From Rhodobacterales bacterium RIFCSPHIGHO2_02_FULL_62_130 (lineage in GTDB: Bacteria > Pseudomonadota > Alphaproteobacteria > Rhodobacterales > Rhodobacteraceae), in the NCBI GenBank assembly GCA_001828855.1, contig MHZT01000005.1, forward strand, positions 49,199-113,198: a stretch of DNA of 64,000 bases. The letters are read 5' to 3'. This document shows positions 45,797-54,171 of the stretch, piece after piece; positions within the stretch are counted from its first letter, which is position 1, and every line of letters begins with the position of its first letter. Under the pieces are notes generated by a model, which saw only the letters and a program-made list of their open reading frames with translations, did not search any database and was not told the origin of the DNA. Position numbers and translations under genes: made by a program.

Positions 45797-47032
45797 TCAG
45801 AAACGCTGGGGCGAGAACGGGGTAATGTCGATGGCAGACGCGCGGTCGGTCAAAAGATCGGCCACCAGCCGCGCGGTGCCTGCACTTTGGGTCAGCCCAA
45901 GATGGCCGTGGCCAAAGGCATAGACCACACGCGGGGTTGCGCGCGCCCGCCCGATCGCAGGCAGGCTGTCGGGCAGCGACGGGCGGAAGCCCATCCACTG
46001 CACCCCGCTGCCGGTTTTCAGATCGGGCAGAAACGCCTTGGCCTTTCTCAGCATCGTCTCGGAGCGTTTGTAGTTCGGCGCAAGCTGCAGCCCGCCCAAT
46101 TCCACCGCTCCGCCGACACGGATGCCGGTGGACAGGCGGCTGATTACGAAGCCATGCCCGCCAAACGTCACCTGCATCCGTAGATCAAAGGCATCCGGCG
46201 GCAGCGTGGTGTTATAGCCGCGCTCGGTTTCCAGAGGGATTTTCTCGCCCAAAGTCCGCGCGATGCGATGCGAGAACGCCCCCGCCGCCAGAACCACCCG
46301 ATCCGCCCGCAGCGGTTCACCTGCGGCAATGGCAATGCTCACGCCCGCATCATCGGGACGCAGGCCCACAACCTCGCCCCGCAGGATTTCGCCGCCATTC
46401 GCGCGGAACCGCTCTGCAAGGGCCAGCGTGTAAAGCTTGGGGTCCGCGATGGAATACCAACCGGGCGTAAATGTGCCATGGGTGAAACGCGGGGCAAGGC
46501 CGGGTTGCAGCGCCGCCATCTCGGACGCGGTCAGATGGTGAAATTCGATGCCGTGATCGGCCCGCGCCTGCCAGCCGTCAGCCGAGGCTTTCAATTCAGC
46601 CGCACCTTCGTAAACCTGCAAATTACCGCGCTTTTCCAGCATAGGCAGCGTGCCGGTGGCCGCAAGAAACGGCTCCAGTTCCGCTTTGGACAGATCCATC
46701 AGCGCGGTCTGTGCCACAGTGGAATGGGCCACCGCACGCGGCGCACAGGCCCGCCAGAACCGATACATCCAAGGCGCGATTTGCAGCGCATAGGACGGCG
46801 GCACCGACAGCGGACCCAGCGGGTCCAGCAGCCATTTCGGCGCTTTCCGCAGGATGCCGGGCGAGGCCAGAGGCAGAATATCGGTGAAGGCAAAGGCTCC
46901 GGCATTGCCTGCCGAAGCCCCCGCCGCCGGTCCGTCACGATCAATCACGGTGACAGAAAGTCCCCGCGCTTGGGCGGCCAGCGCCGCCGAAAGCCCGACA
47001 ACACCTGCCCCGATGACAATCACGCCCGCCAT
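45797..47032 (-). CDS. D-hydroxyproline dehydrogenase-like FAD enzyme
   Basis: A 411-residue DAO/DadA-type flavoprotein with N-terminal VIVIGAGVVGLSAALAAQA and C-terminal YAFGHGHLGLTQSAGTARLV. In the hydroxyproline pathway such enzymes oxidise cis-4-hydroxy-D-proline to pyrroline-4-hydroxy-2-carboxylate. It sits between the epimerase and the deaminase, which supports this over a general D-amino acid dehydrogenase role. Four-base gap to the upstream gene. Single-subunit form, so no separate alpha/gamma subunits are expected nearby. Confidence 0.82.
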   Translation of the reverse strand: MAGVIVIGAGVVGLSAALAAQARGLSVTVIDRDGPAAGASAGNAGAFAFTDILPLASPGILRKAPKWLLDPLGPLSVPPSYALQIAPWMYRFWRACAPRAVAHSTVAQTALMDLSKAELEPFLAATGTLPMLEKRGNLQVYEGAAELKASADGWQARADHGIEFHHLTASEMAALQPGLAPRFTHGTFTPGWYSIADPKLYTLALAERFRANGGEILRGEVVGLRPDDAGVSIAIAAGEPLRADRVVLAAGAFSHRIARTLGEKIPLETERGYNTTLPPDAFDLRMQVTFGGHGFVISRLSTGIRVGGAVELGGLQLAPNYKRSETMLRKAKAFLPDLKTGSGVQWMGFRPSLPDSLPAIGRARATPRVVYAFGHGHLGLTQSAGTARLVADLLTDRASAIDITPFSPQRF

Positions 47033-47036
47033 ATCC

Positions 47037-47996
47037 TCAGGCCGCGTATTTCAGCGCCTGCGGTTGCTTGGACCAATCCGCATACCACGCATCGAACAGC
47101 GCCAGTTGCGCCTCGATGAAACCGGCCTGCGCGGGGGACAGCGCATCGGTTTCGTTGAAATGCAGCCGATAGGCGGCCTCGCCCTTCACCACCAGCATAT
47201 GCTTGAAGAACAGCACCAGATCGGGACCGGCATCGACCTTGGACAGCACTTGCATCGCGCTATCCAACTCATAGGCCAGACGCCGCGCCTCGGCATCGCC
47301 CGCCATCGCCGCCTTGCACAGCGCGGTCAGGTGCAGCACTTCGCGCGGCAGCACGTTACCGATGCCGGTGATCGCGCCATCGGCCCCGCAGTTCACATAA
47401 CCGTGGAACACGGCGGTATCGACGCCGATCATCAGCTTGATGTCGGCATTGCCCGAGGTAATCGCCTCGGCCGCGTAGGACAGATCCTCAAAGCCGCCGA
47501 ACTCCTTGAAGCCGACAAGGTTCGGATGCTCGGCGCGGATCTGGAAGAACAGATCGGCCTTGGTGGAATAGCCGTAATAGGGGCTGTTGTAGATCACCGC
47601 AGGCAGGTTCGGCGCGGCGGACAGCACCGCCTTGAAATGCGCCTTTTGTGCTGCAACCACCGTGCCGCGCGACAGCAGGCGCGGGATCACCATCAAGCCA
47701 TGCGCGCCAACCTTCTGGGCATGGGCGGCAAGCGCCGCTGCGGTGGCGGTGTTCACGGCACCGGTGCCGACAACAACCTTGATGCCCGCCTTGACCAACC
47801 GCTCCACGCCTTCCATCCGCTGTTCATTCGTCAACAGCGGCCAATCCCCCATCGAGCCGCAGTAAACCACCGCCGACATGCCAAGGCCCACCAACTCCTG
47901 CGCCTTTTCGACCAGCTTGTCGAAATCGGGGCTGCGGTCGGCTTTGCAGGGCGTCATCAGAGCGGGGATCGTGCCGGAGAAAATGCTGGGGTTCAT
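47037..47996 (-). CDS. Pyrroline-4-hydroxy-2-carboxylate deaminase (DHDPS family)
   Basis: A 319-residue class I aldolase-fold enzyme. The Schiff-base lysine is Lys164 in VGFKEFGG and the family tyrosine block is YNSPYYGYST. Context and the SVFSGTIPALMTPC-like N-terminus (SIFSGTIPALMTPC) match the hydroxyproline-pathway deaminase that yields 2-oxoglutarate semialdehyde and ammonia. No dehydrogenase for that semialdehyde lies in this operon. It is the first enzyme gene after the GntR gene, with a candidate operator just upstream. Confidence 0.85.
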   Translation of the reverse strand: MNPSIFSGTIPALMTPCKADRSPDFDKLVEKAQELVGLGMSAVVYCGSMGDWPLLTNEQRMEGVERLVKAGIKVVVGTGAVNTATAAALAAHAQKVGAHGLMVIPRLLSRGTVVAAQKAHFKAVLSAAPNLPAVIYNSPYYGYSTKADLFFQIRAEHPNLVGFKEFGGFEDLSYAAEAITSGNADIKLMIGVDTAVFHGYVNCGADGAITGIGNVLPREVLHLTALCKAAMAGDAEARRLAYELDSAMQVLSKVDAGPDLVLFFKHMLVVKGEAAYRLHFNETDALSPAQAGFIEAQLALFDAWYADWSKQPQALKYAA

Positions 47997-48045
47997 CGGT
48001 GGCTCCTTCGGAGAACAGGGCGAATCTGGATCGGATGCCTAAAAT

Positions 48046-48058
48046 ATACACTTTGTAT
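48046..48058 (-). promoter_or_regulatory. Candidate operator for the hydroxyproline operon
   Basis: ATACA (48046-48050), CTT, TGTAT (48054-48058) is a perfect inverted repeat in an A/T-rich island (AAAATATACA..TGTATTTTATTT) within otherwise GC-rich DNA, between the GntR stop and the deaminase start. Inverted TGTAT/ATACA half-sites are typical of FCD-type GntR operators. Binding by the adjacent GntR is inferred. Confidence 0.6.
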
Positions 48059-48120
48059 TTTATTTGTCGACAAGAATTTTACGCGCCGATCCCCCCCTGC
48101 GCCAAACCCCTTCGCAAGCG

Positions 48121-48825
48121 TTAAAGCGGTATGTCCTGACGGCGGTCGCGCGCGATCATGTCCTGAATCTGGCGCACGATCTGGTCGGCGTGGTCTTTGG
48201 CCAAGCGGTCACACAGGCCAACATCCCGCACGGCAACGGCGGCAATGATCGCCTCATGCTCGGTGATATAGGGGTGCGGCAGGCTGGGCTGGAAGGTCGG
48301 GTAATAGTAAAGCCGCAGGATGCGCCGCCCCTCGTCCAACAGCCGCGCAAAAAGCTGAAGGTAATAGGGGTTCCGGCCCGCCTCGGCGATGGAAACGTGA
48401 AAATCGCGGTTGCAGGTGATCATCCGCTGCTCATCCCCATCCGCGACGGCGCGCGCGAACACCGCCTGACGCGCAAGGATATTCTGCATGTCGTCCGGCG
48501 TGTGAAATTCGGCGGCAAGGCGGGTGGTGACGCGATACATCAGCGTCAGCGCGTCGAAAAAGGCGTTCAGATTGGGAAAGTCGATATTGGCCACAACGGT
48601 AGACCGATTGGGCAGCGTCGTCACCAGCCCCTCGCCCTCCAGCCGCACCAGTGCCTCGCGGATGGGGGTGCGCGACATGGCAAAACGCTCGGCCAGCGCC
48701 ACCTCGTCCACGGGGCTGCCGGGGGGCAGCGTCAGATCAAGTATCTCGTCGCGCAACACCTCATAGGCCAGCCGCACTCCGGAGCCGCGCTTGCGTTCGG
48801 GCGGGGCAGAGGGGGTATCAACCAT
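48121..48825 (-). CDS. GntR-family (FCD) regulator of the hydroxyproline operon
   Basis: A 234-residue GntR/FadR-type regulator. Winged helix: VDEVALAERFAMSRTPIREALVR region; FCD domain: DFHVSIAEAGRNPYYLQLF, with His residues for metal or ligand. It lies upstream of and in the same direction as the deaminase, dehydrogenase, epimerase and AcnX genes. Hydroxyproline or a pathway intermediate is the likely ligand. The opposite side of its start faces the promoter of the molybdenum hydroxylase operon across 256 bases, so it could also control that operon. Confidence 0.88.
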   Translation of the reverse strand: MVDTPSAPPERKRGSGVRLAYEVLRDEILDLTLPPGSPVDEVALAERFAMSRTPIREALVRLEGEGLVTTLPNRSTVVANIDFPNLNAFFDALTLMYRVTTRLAAEFHTPDDMQNILARQAVFARAVADGDEQRMITCNRDFHVSIAEAGRNPYYLQLFARLLDEGRRILRLYYYPTFQPSLPHPYITEHEAIIAAVAVRDVGLCDRLAKDHADQIVRQIQDMIARDRRQDIPL

Positions 48826-49016
48826 GCTACATTCCTTGTTCCCGCCATGGCACCCAAAGCGCGTCAGGCCTACATCTAATCAAACCTGTCGAAACCCGCG
48901 TTCGCACGCCTGCAAAAGGCAGCGATTTTCGATTCAATGCAAACCTGATACGCTTTAGGCTGGGAATTGCCGTCAGGCAACCGCCTCGCACAGCGCGCCG
49001 GACGCCAAAGAAAAGT

Positions 49017-49058
49017 TTGACAGCATCAAACCGGCTTCATACCATTTGCATACAAATG
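49017..49058 (+). promoter_or_regulatory. Promoter and palindromic operator of the pyridine-type operon
   Basis: TTGACA (49017-49022), 17 bases, TACCAT (49040-49045) forms a promoter. Overlapping its 3' end is a perfect inverted repeat, CATTTG (49043-49048), CATA, CAAATG (49053-49058). Repressor binding there would occlude the -10 region and start site. The binder may be the GntR at 48121 or an unlinked regulator. Confidence 0.65.
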
Positions 49059-49081
49059 ACAGTGGCGGCTGGAGACATATC

Positions 49082-49951
49082 TTGGCCTATCTGACTCCCC
49101 GTTCAGTGGATGAGGCGCTGGATCTTCTGCGCCAGCATCGTCTTGTCATCGTGGCAGGCTGCACGGATGTCTTGCCCGCCCAGCGGCAAGGGCAGCGCCC
49201 CGCCGCCGTGCTGGACCTGTCGGAATTGCCCGCCTTGCAGGGGATCAGCCACGGGCCGGAGGGTTGGCGCATCGGGGCCGCAACGACATGGACCGAGATT
49301 GCCCGCGCTGCCCTGCCCCCCGCGATGGCGGGCTTGCAGCAGGCGGCGCGGCAGGTCGGGGCAATCCAGATCCAGAATGCGGGGACAATCGGCGGCAATA
49401 TCTGCAACGCCTCGCCCGCCGCAGACGGGGTGCCACCGCTGCTGACGTTGAATGCGGAAATCGAGGTTGCCTCGGTCGCAGGTCTGCGGCGGGTGCCGCT
49501 GTCTCGGTTCATCACTGGCCCGCGCCGGATCGATCTTGCGCCGGATGAAATTGTCACGGCTGTGGTGATCCCGCAGGATGCTGGCGCGGCGGGCGGGGCT
49601 TTCCTCAAACTCGGTGCGCGCAGCTTTATGGTGATCTCTATTGCGATGGTGGCGGCGGTGCTGCGGGTCAGCGCGGGGCGGATCGTGGAGGCGCGCGTGG
49701 CGGTCGGGGCCTGTTCGGCGGTGGCACAACGGCTGACCGATTTTGAGTCCGATCTGGAAGGGCGGTCCCTGTCCGATCTTGCAGCCCTGCTGCCCGATCC
49801 GGCGCGGCACTTTGCGCCGCTTGCGCCGATCAGCGACGTGCGCGCCACTGCCGCCTACCGGACCGGCGCCGCGCAAGAGTTGTGCCGCAGGGCTTTGCTG
49901 CAAGCCGCAAGCGTGGCCGAGGCCGAGGAGAACCGCCCCGATGCCCGCTGA
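49082..49951 (+). CDS. Molybdenum hydroxylase FAD-binding subunit (XdhB/CoxM-like)
   Basis: A 289-residue FAD subunit of the xanthine dehydrogenase family. The FAD loops are LVIVAGCTDVLPAQ (replacing the usual AGGTDL) and AGTIGGNICNASPAADGVPP. It passes electrons from the FeS/Mo subunit to an acceptor. The start is TTG 49082, seven bases after GGAG (49071-49074); upstream in-frame sequence overlaps the promoter. It overlaps the next gene by 11 bases. First gene of an operon reaching to 57440. Confidence 0.88.
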   Translation: MAYLTPRSVDEALDLLRQHRLVIVAGCTDVLPAQRQGQRPAAVLDLSELPALQGISHGPEGWRIGAATTWTEIARAALPPAMAGLQQAARQVGAIQIQNAGTIGGNICNASPAADGVPPLLTLNAEIEVASVAGLRRVPLSRFITGPRRIDLAPDEIVTAVVIPQDAGAAGGAFLKLGARSFMVISIAMVAAVLRVSAGRIVEARVAVGACSAVAQRLTDFESDLEGRSLSDLAALLPDPARHFAPLAPISDVRATAAYRTGAAQELCRRALLQAASVAEAEENRPDAR

Positions 49952-52682
49952 TGCCGAAATCCGCTTTACCCTGAACGGCAGGCCGGTCTCGGTTGCCGCC
50001 CCGACAGGGGAGCGGCTTTCGGAAACCCTGCGCGAAAGGCTGGGCGCGCGCGACGTCAAGATCGGCTGCAATGCGGGCGATTGTGGCGCTTGCTCGGTTC
50101 TGGTCGAGGGCAAGCTGCACTGTGCCTGCCTGATGCCGGTGCAAAAGGTGCAGGGGCGGCTGGTGGAGACTGTGGCTGGTCTGCTGGAAACCGATGCACG
50201 GGCGCAGCGGTTGGCCGACAGCTTTCAGAATCATGCCGCCGCGCAATGCGGGTTCTGCACGCCCGGCATGATGGTGGCTTCGGTGGCGCTGTTGCGCGAC
50301 AACCCCGCCCCTTCCGAGGCCGAGATTACCCAAGCCCTTGGCGGTGTTCTTTGCCGCTGCACGGGCTATCGCAAGATCATTGACGCCGTGGCCGATGCCC
50401 CGCACGCGCAGGCTGCGGTGGGTGGTTCTGGCCATGCCGGAGCCGCGATCCGGCGGGTGGATGGCGCGGCCAAGGTGGCGGGGGCCGAAAGCTTTGGCGA
50501 TGATATTGCTCCGGCAGGCACGCTCGAGATTCTGGTGATCCGCGCGCCCCACCCGCATGCGGCCTTTGCCTTTGGCGATCTTGAGGCGTGGCGCGCCGAA
50601 CGGCCCGGCCTTGTGGCGGTGCTGACGGCTGCGGATGTGCCGGGGCGCAACGCCTTTGGCGTCATTCCGGCCTTTATCGACCAGCCCGCCTTTGCCGAAT
50701 CCACCGCGCGTTTTCGCGGCGAGGCGGTGGCCGCCGTGGTCGGCACGCCCGATGCCATCCGCGCGCTGGACCCGACCAGCTTTCCCGTGATCTGGCAGGA
50801 ACGCGCCGCCGTGCAAGGCATGGCCGAAGCGCAGGCCGAAGGCGCGCCGCTCTTGCATCAGGATCGCCCCGGCAATCTGATGTGCCGCGGTTTTGTCGCC
50901 TGTGGTGACGCCGCCGCCGCGCTGTCCGCCGCCGATGTCACCGTCGAAGGCCATTTCTTCAGCGGTTTTGTCGAACATGCCTATCTGGAGCCAGAGGCCG
51001 GATTTGCCGAAGTGATCGAGGACCGGATCGAGATTCACGCCTGCACCCAAGCCCCGGTGATGGACCTTGAGTCGATGGCGATCCTGCTGGGAATGGACCG
51101 CGCGCGCATCCGCATCGTTCCAACAGCGGTAGGCGGTGGCTTCGGGGCCAAGCTGGATCTGTCGGTGCAGCCCTATCTGGCGATTGCCGCGCTGAAAACC
51201 GGACGTCCGGTGCGGCTGGCCTACAGCCGGACCGAGTCGATGCAATCCACCACCAAGCGCCACCCCAGCGACATCCGCCTGCGTCTTGGCGCAACCCGTG
51301 ACGGTCGGCTTTCCGGCTGCGATTTTCGCGGTGACTTCAATACCGGTGCCTATGCCTCATGGGGACCGACCGTCGCCAACCGCGTGCCGGTCCATGCCTC
51401 TGGTCCCTATTTCCTCCCCGATTACCGCGCCGAATCTCGCGCCATTCATACCCATAACCCGCCCTCGGGTGCCTTTCGCGGCTTTGGCGTGCCACAGGCA
51501 GCGATTGCGCTGGAGTCGCTGCTGGACGAACTTGCGATCAAGCTTGACATCGACCCGCTGGAATTCCGCCTGCGGAATGCCTTGGACAACGGTGTGCCAA
51601 CCGTCTGTGGTCAGGTGTTCGCCCAAGGTGTCGGCATCAAACCCTGCCTGACGGCGCTTGCCCCCGCGTGGCAGGCCGAAAGGCTGGCCGCCGAGGCGTT
51701 CAACCGCAGTGCAGAAGGCGCGGTGCGGCGGGGTGTCGGGCTGGCCTCGGGCTGGTATGGCTGCGGCAATACCTCTTTGCCCAACCCGTCCACCATCATG
51801 GCCCATCTTATGGCGGATGGCCGTATCCTGCTGCATCAGGGCGCGGTCGATATCGGGCAGGGGTCAAATACCGTCATCGCGCAGATCTTCGCCACGGCGC
51901 TGGGCGTGCCGGTGGCGCAGATCAACCTGATCGGGGCCGATACCGACCAGACGCCGGATGCCGGAAAAACCTCGGCCTCGCGACAGACCTTTGTGTCGGG
52001 CAATGCCGCGCGGCTCTGTGGTCAGGCCTTGCGCGCGCAGATATTGGCGGTGCTGCAAGTCCCGGATCAGGCGGAACTCACCATCGCGGCAGGCCATATC
52101 ATGGCGCAGGACGGTCCCACCCGCCGCCAAATTGCCCTGAACAGCCTGACAGCGGATGCCGCAGGCCGCGTGTTTACCGCCACCGGCCATTATGATCCGC
52201 CAACCAGACCGCTGGACGCCAACGGTCAGGGCGCGCCCTATGCCCAATTCGGCTATGCCGCGCAAATGGCCGTGGTCGAGGTGGACATCACGCTTGGCAC
52301 CCTGCGGATCTTGCGCTTTGTCGCCGCCCATGATGTCGGCAAAGCGATCAACCCCCTGCTGGCCGAAGGACAGATTCAGGGCGGCGTCGCCCAAGGCATC
52401 GGCATGGCGCTGATGGAGGAATATATCCCCGGTCGCAGCGAAAACCTGCATGATTACCTGATCCCCACCATCGGAGACATCCCGCCCATCGAGTCTATTC
52501 TGGTCGAGGTGCCGGATGCCCACGGGCCATATGGCGCCAAAGGTCTGGGCGAGCATGTGCTGATCCCGACCGCTCCGGCGCTGCTGAACGCAATCCGGCA
52601 TGCCTGCGGTGCAAGGCTGACCCACGTGCCAGTAACGCCCGCCACGCTGGCGGCGGCGATCAGGGGGGGCGATCATGTCTGA
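49941..52682 (+). CDS. Fused 2Fe-2S and molybdopterin subunit of a nicotinate dehydrogenase-like hydroxylase
   Basis: A 913-residue fusion. Residues 1-155 hold two [2Fe-2S] clusters: Cys43, Cys48, Cys51 and Cys61/63 (CNAGDCGAC), then Cys103, Cys106, Cys138 and Cys140 (CGFCTPG, CRCTGYRK). From about residue 170 comes the xanthine oxidase-type molybdenum domain (VGGGFGAKLDLSVQPYLAIA, AFRGFGVPQAAIALES, GAKGLGEHVLIPTAP with the catalytic Glu region). Together with the FAD subunit it should hydroxylate an N-heterocycle. The neighbouring 6-hydroxynicotinate reductase makes nicotinate the best guess. Overlaps the next gene by eight bases. Confidence 0.85.
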   Translation: MPADAEIRFTLNGRPVSVAAPTGERLSETLRERLGARDVKIGCNAGDCGACSVLVEGKLHCACLMPVQKVQGRLVETVAGLLETDARAQRLADSFQNHAAAQCGFCTPGMMVASVALLRDNPAPSEAEITQALGGVLCRCTGYRKIIDAVADAPHAQAAVGGSGHAGAAIRRVDGAAKVAGAESFGDDIAPAGTLEILVIRAPHPHAAFAFGDLEAWRAERPGLVAVLTAADVPGRNAFGVIPAFIDQPAFAESTARFRGEAVAAVVGTPDAIRALDPTSFPVIWQERAAVQGMAEAQAEGAPLLHQDRPGNLMCRGFVACGDAAAALSAADVTVEGHFFSGFVEHAYLEPEAGFAEVIEDRIEIHACTQAPVMDLESMAILLGMDRARIRIVPTAVGGGFGAKLDLSVQPYLAIAALKTGRPVRLAYSRTESMQSTTKRHPSDIRLRLGATRDGRLSGCDFRGDFNTGAYASWGPTVANRVPVHASGPYFLPDYRAESRAIHTHNPPSGAFRGFGVPQAAIALESLLDELAIKLDIDPLEFRLRNALDNGVPTVCGQVFAQGVGIKPCLTALAPAWQAERLAAEAFNRSAEGAVRRGVGLASGWYGCGNTSLPNPSTIMAHLMADGRILLHQGAVDIGQGSNTVIAQIFATALGVPVAQINLIGADTDQTPDAGKTSASRQTFVSGNAARLCGQALRAQILAVLQVPDQAELTIAAGHIMAQDGPTRRQIALNSLTADAAGRVFTATGHYDPPTRPLDANGQGAPYAQFGYAAQMAVVEVDITLGTLRILRFVAAHDVGKAINPLLAEGQIQGGVAQGIGMALMEEYIPGRSENLHDYLIPTIGDIPPIESILVEVPDAHGPYGAKGLGEHVLIPTAPALLNAIRHACGARLTHVPVTPATLAAAIRGGDHV

Positions 52683-54171
52683 CAGCGCCGCCACCCCGTC
52701 GGGAAAGATCCGCTGCGATGCCTGCCCCGTGCTGTGCTACATCGCCGAAGGCCGCGCAGGGGCTTGCGACCGCTATGCCAACCACGGCGGCGCGCTGGTG
52801 CGTCTTGACCCTTTGACAATCATCCAGAACACCGTCGAACAGGGCGGCACGGCGGTCGCGTTCTACAGGGGCGATGACGGGCCGGACTGGAACGGCGATC
52901 TGGTGCAGGGCGGGCGGCCCTTTGTCACCGCCGTCGGCGCTGGCACCACCTATCCCGATTACAAACCCGCCCCCTTCATCGTCAGCCAGCCGGTTGACGG
53001 GGTGGATATGGTTACTGTCGTGACCGAAGGCATCTTCAGCTATTGCGGCGTCAAGGTGAAGATCGACACCGACCGCTTTATCGGCCCCGAACGCGCCATC
53101 GTCCGCGTCGAGGGCGAACCCGTCGGCCATGTGATGACCAGCGAATACGGGTCAAAGATGCTGTCACTTGGCGGGGTCGAGCATCTGACCGGCGGCAGCA
53201 AGAAAGAGGGGCGCGTGACCTGCGACGCGCTTTTGCACCTGTGCAACCGCAACGCGGTCGAGATGACCATCGATGACGGGGCCAGCCTTGTGGTGCAGGC
53301 AGGGCAGCCGCCGATCATCAACGGGGCGGCGGAACGGCTGATGCGGGTCGGCTGCGGCTCGGCCACCATCGGCATGTTTGCCACGCAATGGCTGGGCCAT
53401 GCCGATGAGGTGGTGGTGGTCGATGACCATATCACCGGCGTGCTGACCGAACACCAGTCCGGCAAGCTGCTGGACCTGCGGCCCAGCGGGATCAGGGTAA
53501 AGGGCCGTCGCTCCACTCCGGGCCGGTATTTTCAGGTCGCAGGCTCCGGCACCGGCTGGGGTGGCACCGATGTTGACGATCCGCTGACCATCCTGCGCCC
53601 GCCCGATCCGGCAAAGGCATGGCCGGGCTTGCGGCTGCTGATGGTGTCAACCACGGGCGAACAATCGGCCTATTATGTGCTGGATGGTGATCTGCGCCCG
53701 GTGCCGACTGCGTTGACGCCGGCCTTGCAGGCCTCGGTTGACCGCATTGCCGAGAACTGCGAGCCGTCCTTGTGTTCGGTGCTGTTCATGGCGGGGGCGG
53801 GCGGATCGCTGCGGGCGGGGGTGACGGAAAATCCGGTCATGCTGACGCGCTCGGTGAAACAGGCGCTGACCTTTGTGTCCTGCGGCGGGGCCAAGGCCTA
53901 TGTCTGGCCCGGCGGCGGTATCACAGTGATGGTCGATGTCTGCGACATGCCAAGCAATTCCTTTGGCTATGTGCCGACGCCCGCGCTGGTGGCCCCGATC
54001 GAATTCACCCTGCGCCTGTCGGATTATCTGGCGCTGGGCGGTCACGCCGCCCAGATCCGCCCCGTGGCCGAGGTCTTGACCGATCCCCTGCGCCGCGTTG
54101 CGCCGGTTGAGGGTGCTGCCGATCCCTTGGCGCGGCACAACTATGCTTGGGCCAAGGATGAAACGCCATGA
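52675..54171 (+). CDS. hnr: 6-hydroxynicotinate reductase-like iron-sulfur protein
   Basis: A 498-residue protein matching the 6-hydroxynicotinate reductase family, which reduces 6-hydroxynicotinate to 1,4,5,6-tetrahydro-6-oxonicotinate in Eubacterium barkeri. The N-terminus carries a Cys cluster: Cys14, Cys17, Cys21 and Cys31 (CDACPVLC...GACDRY), fit for a [4Fe-4S] centre. EGIFSYCGVKVKIDTD and MTSEYGSKMLSLGG are family blocks. The known enzyme takes electrons from reduced ferredoxin; no ferredoxin gene is nearby. Its stop overlaps the next gene's start by four bases. Confidence 0.82.
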   Translation: MSDSAATPSGKIRCDACPVLCYIAEGRAGACDRYANHGGALVRLDPLTIIQNTVEQGGTAVAFYRGDDGPDWNGDLVQGGRPFVTAVGAGTTYPDYKPAPFIVSQPVDGVDMVTVVTEGIFSYCGVKVKIDTDRFIGPERAIVRVEGEPVGHVMTSEYGSKMLSLGGVEHLTGGSKKEGRVTCDALLHLCNRNAVEMTIDDGASLVVQAGQPPIINGAAERLMRVGCGSATIGMFATQWLGHADEVVVVDDHITGVLTEHQSGKLLDLRPSGIRVKGRRSTPGRYFQVAGSGTGWGGTDVDDPLTILRPPDPAKAWPGLRLLMVSTTGEQSAYYVLDGDLRPVPTALTPALQASVDRIAENCEPSLCSVLFMAGAGGSLRAGVTENPVMLTRSVKQALTFVSCGGAKAYVWPGGGITVMVDVCDMPSNSFGYVPTPALVAPIEFTLRLSDYLALGGHAAQIRPVAEVLTDPLRRVAPVEGAADPLARHNYAWAKDETP

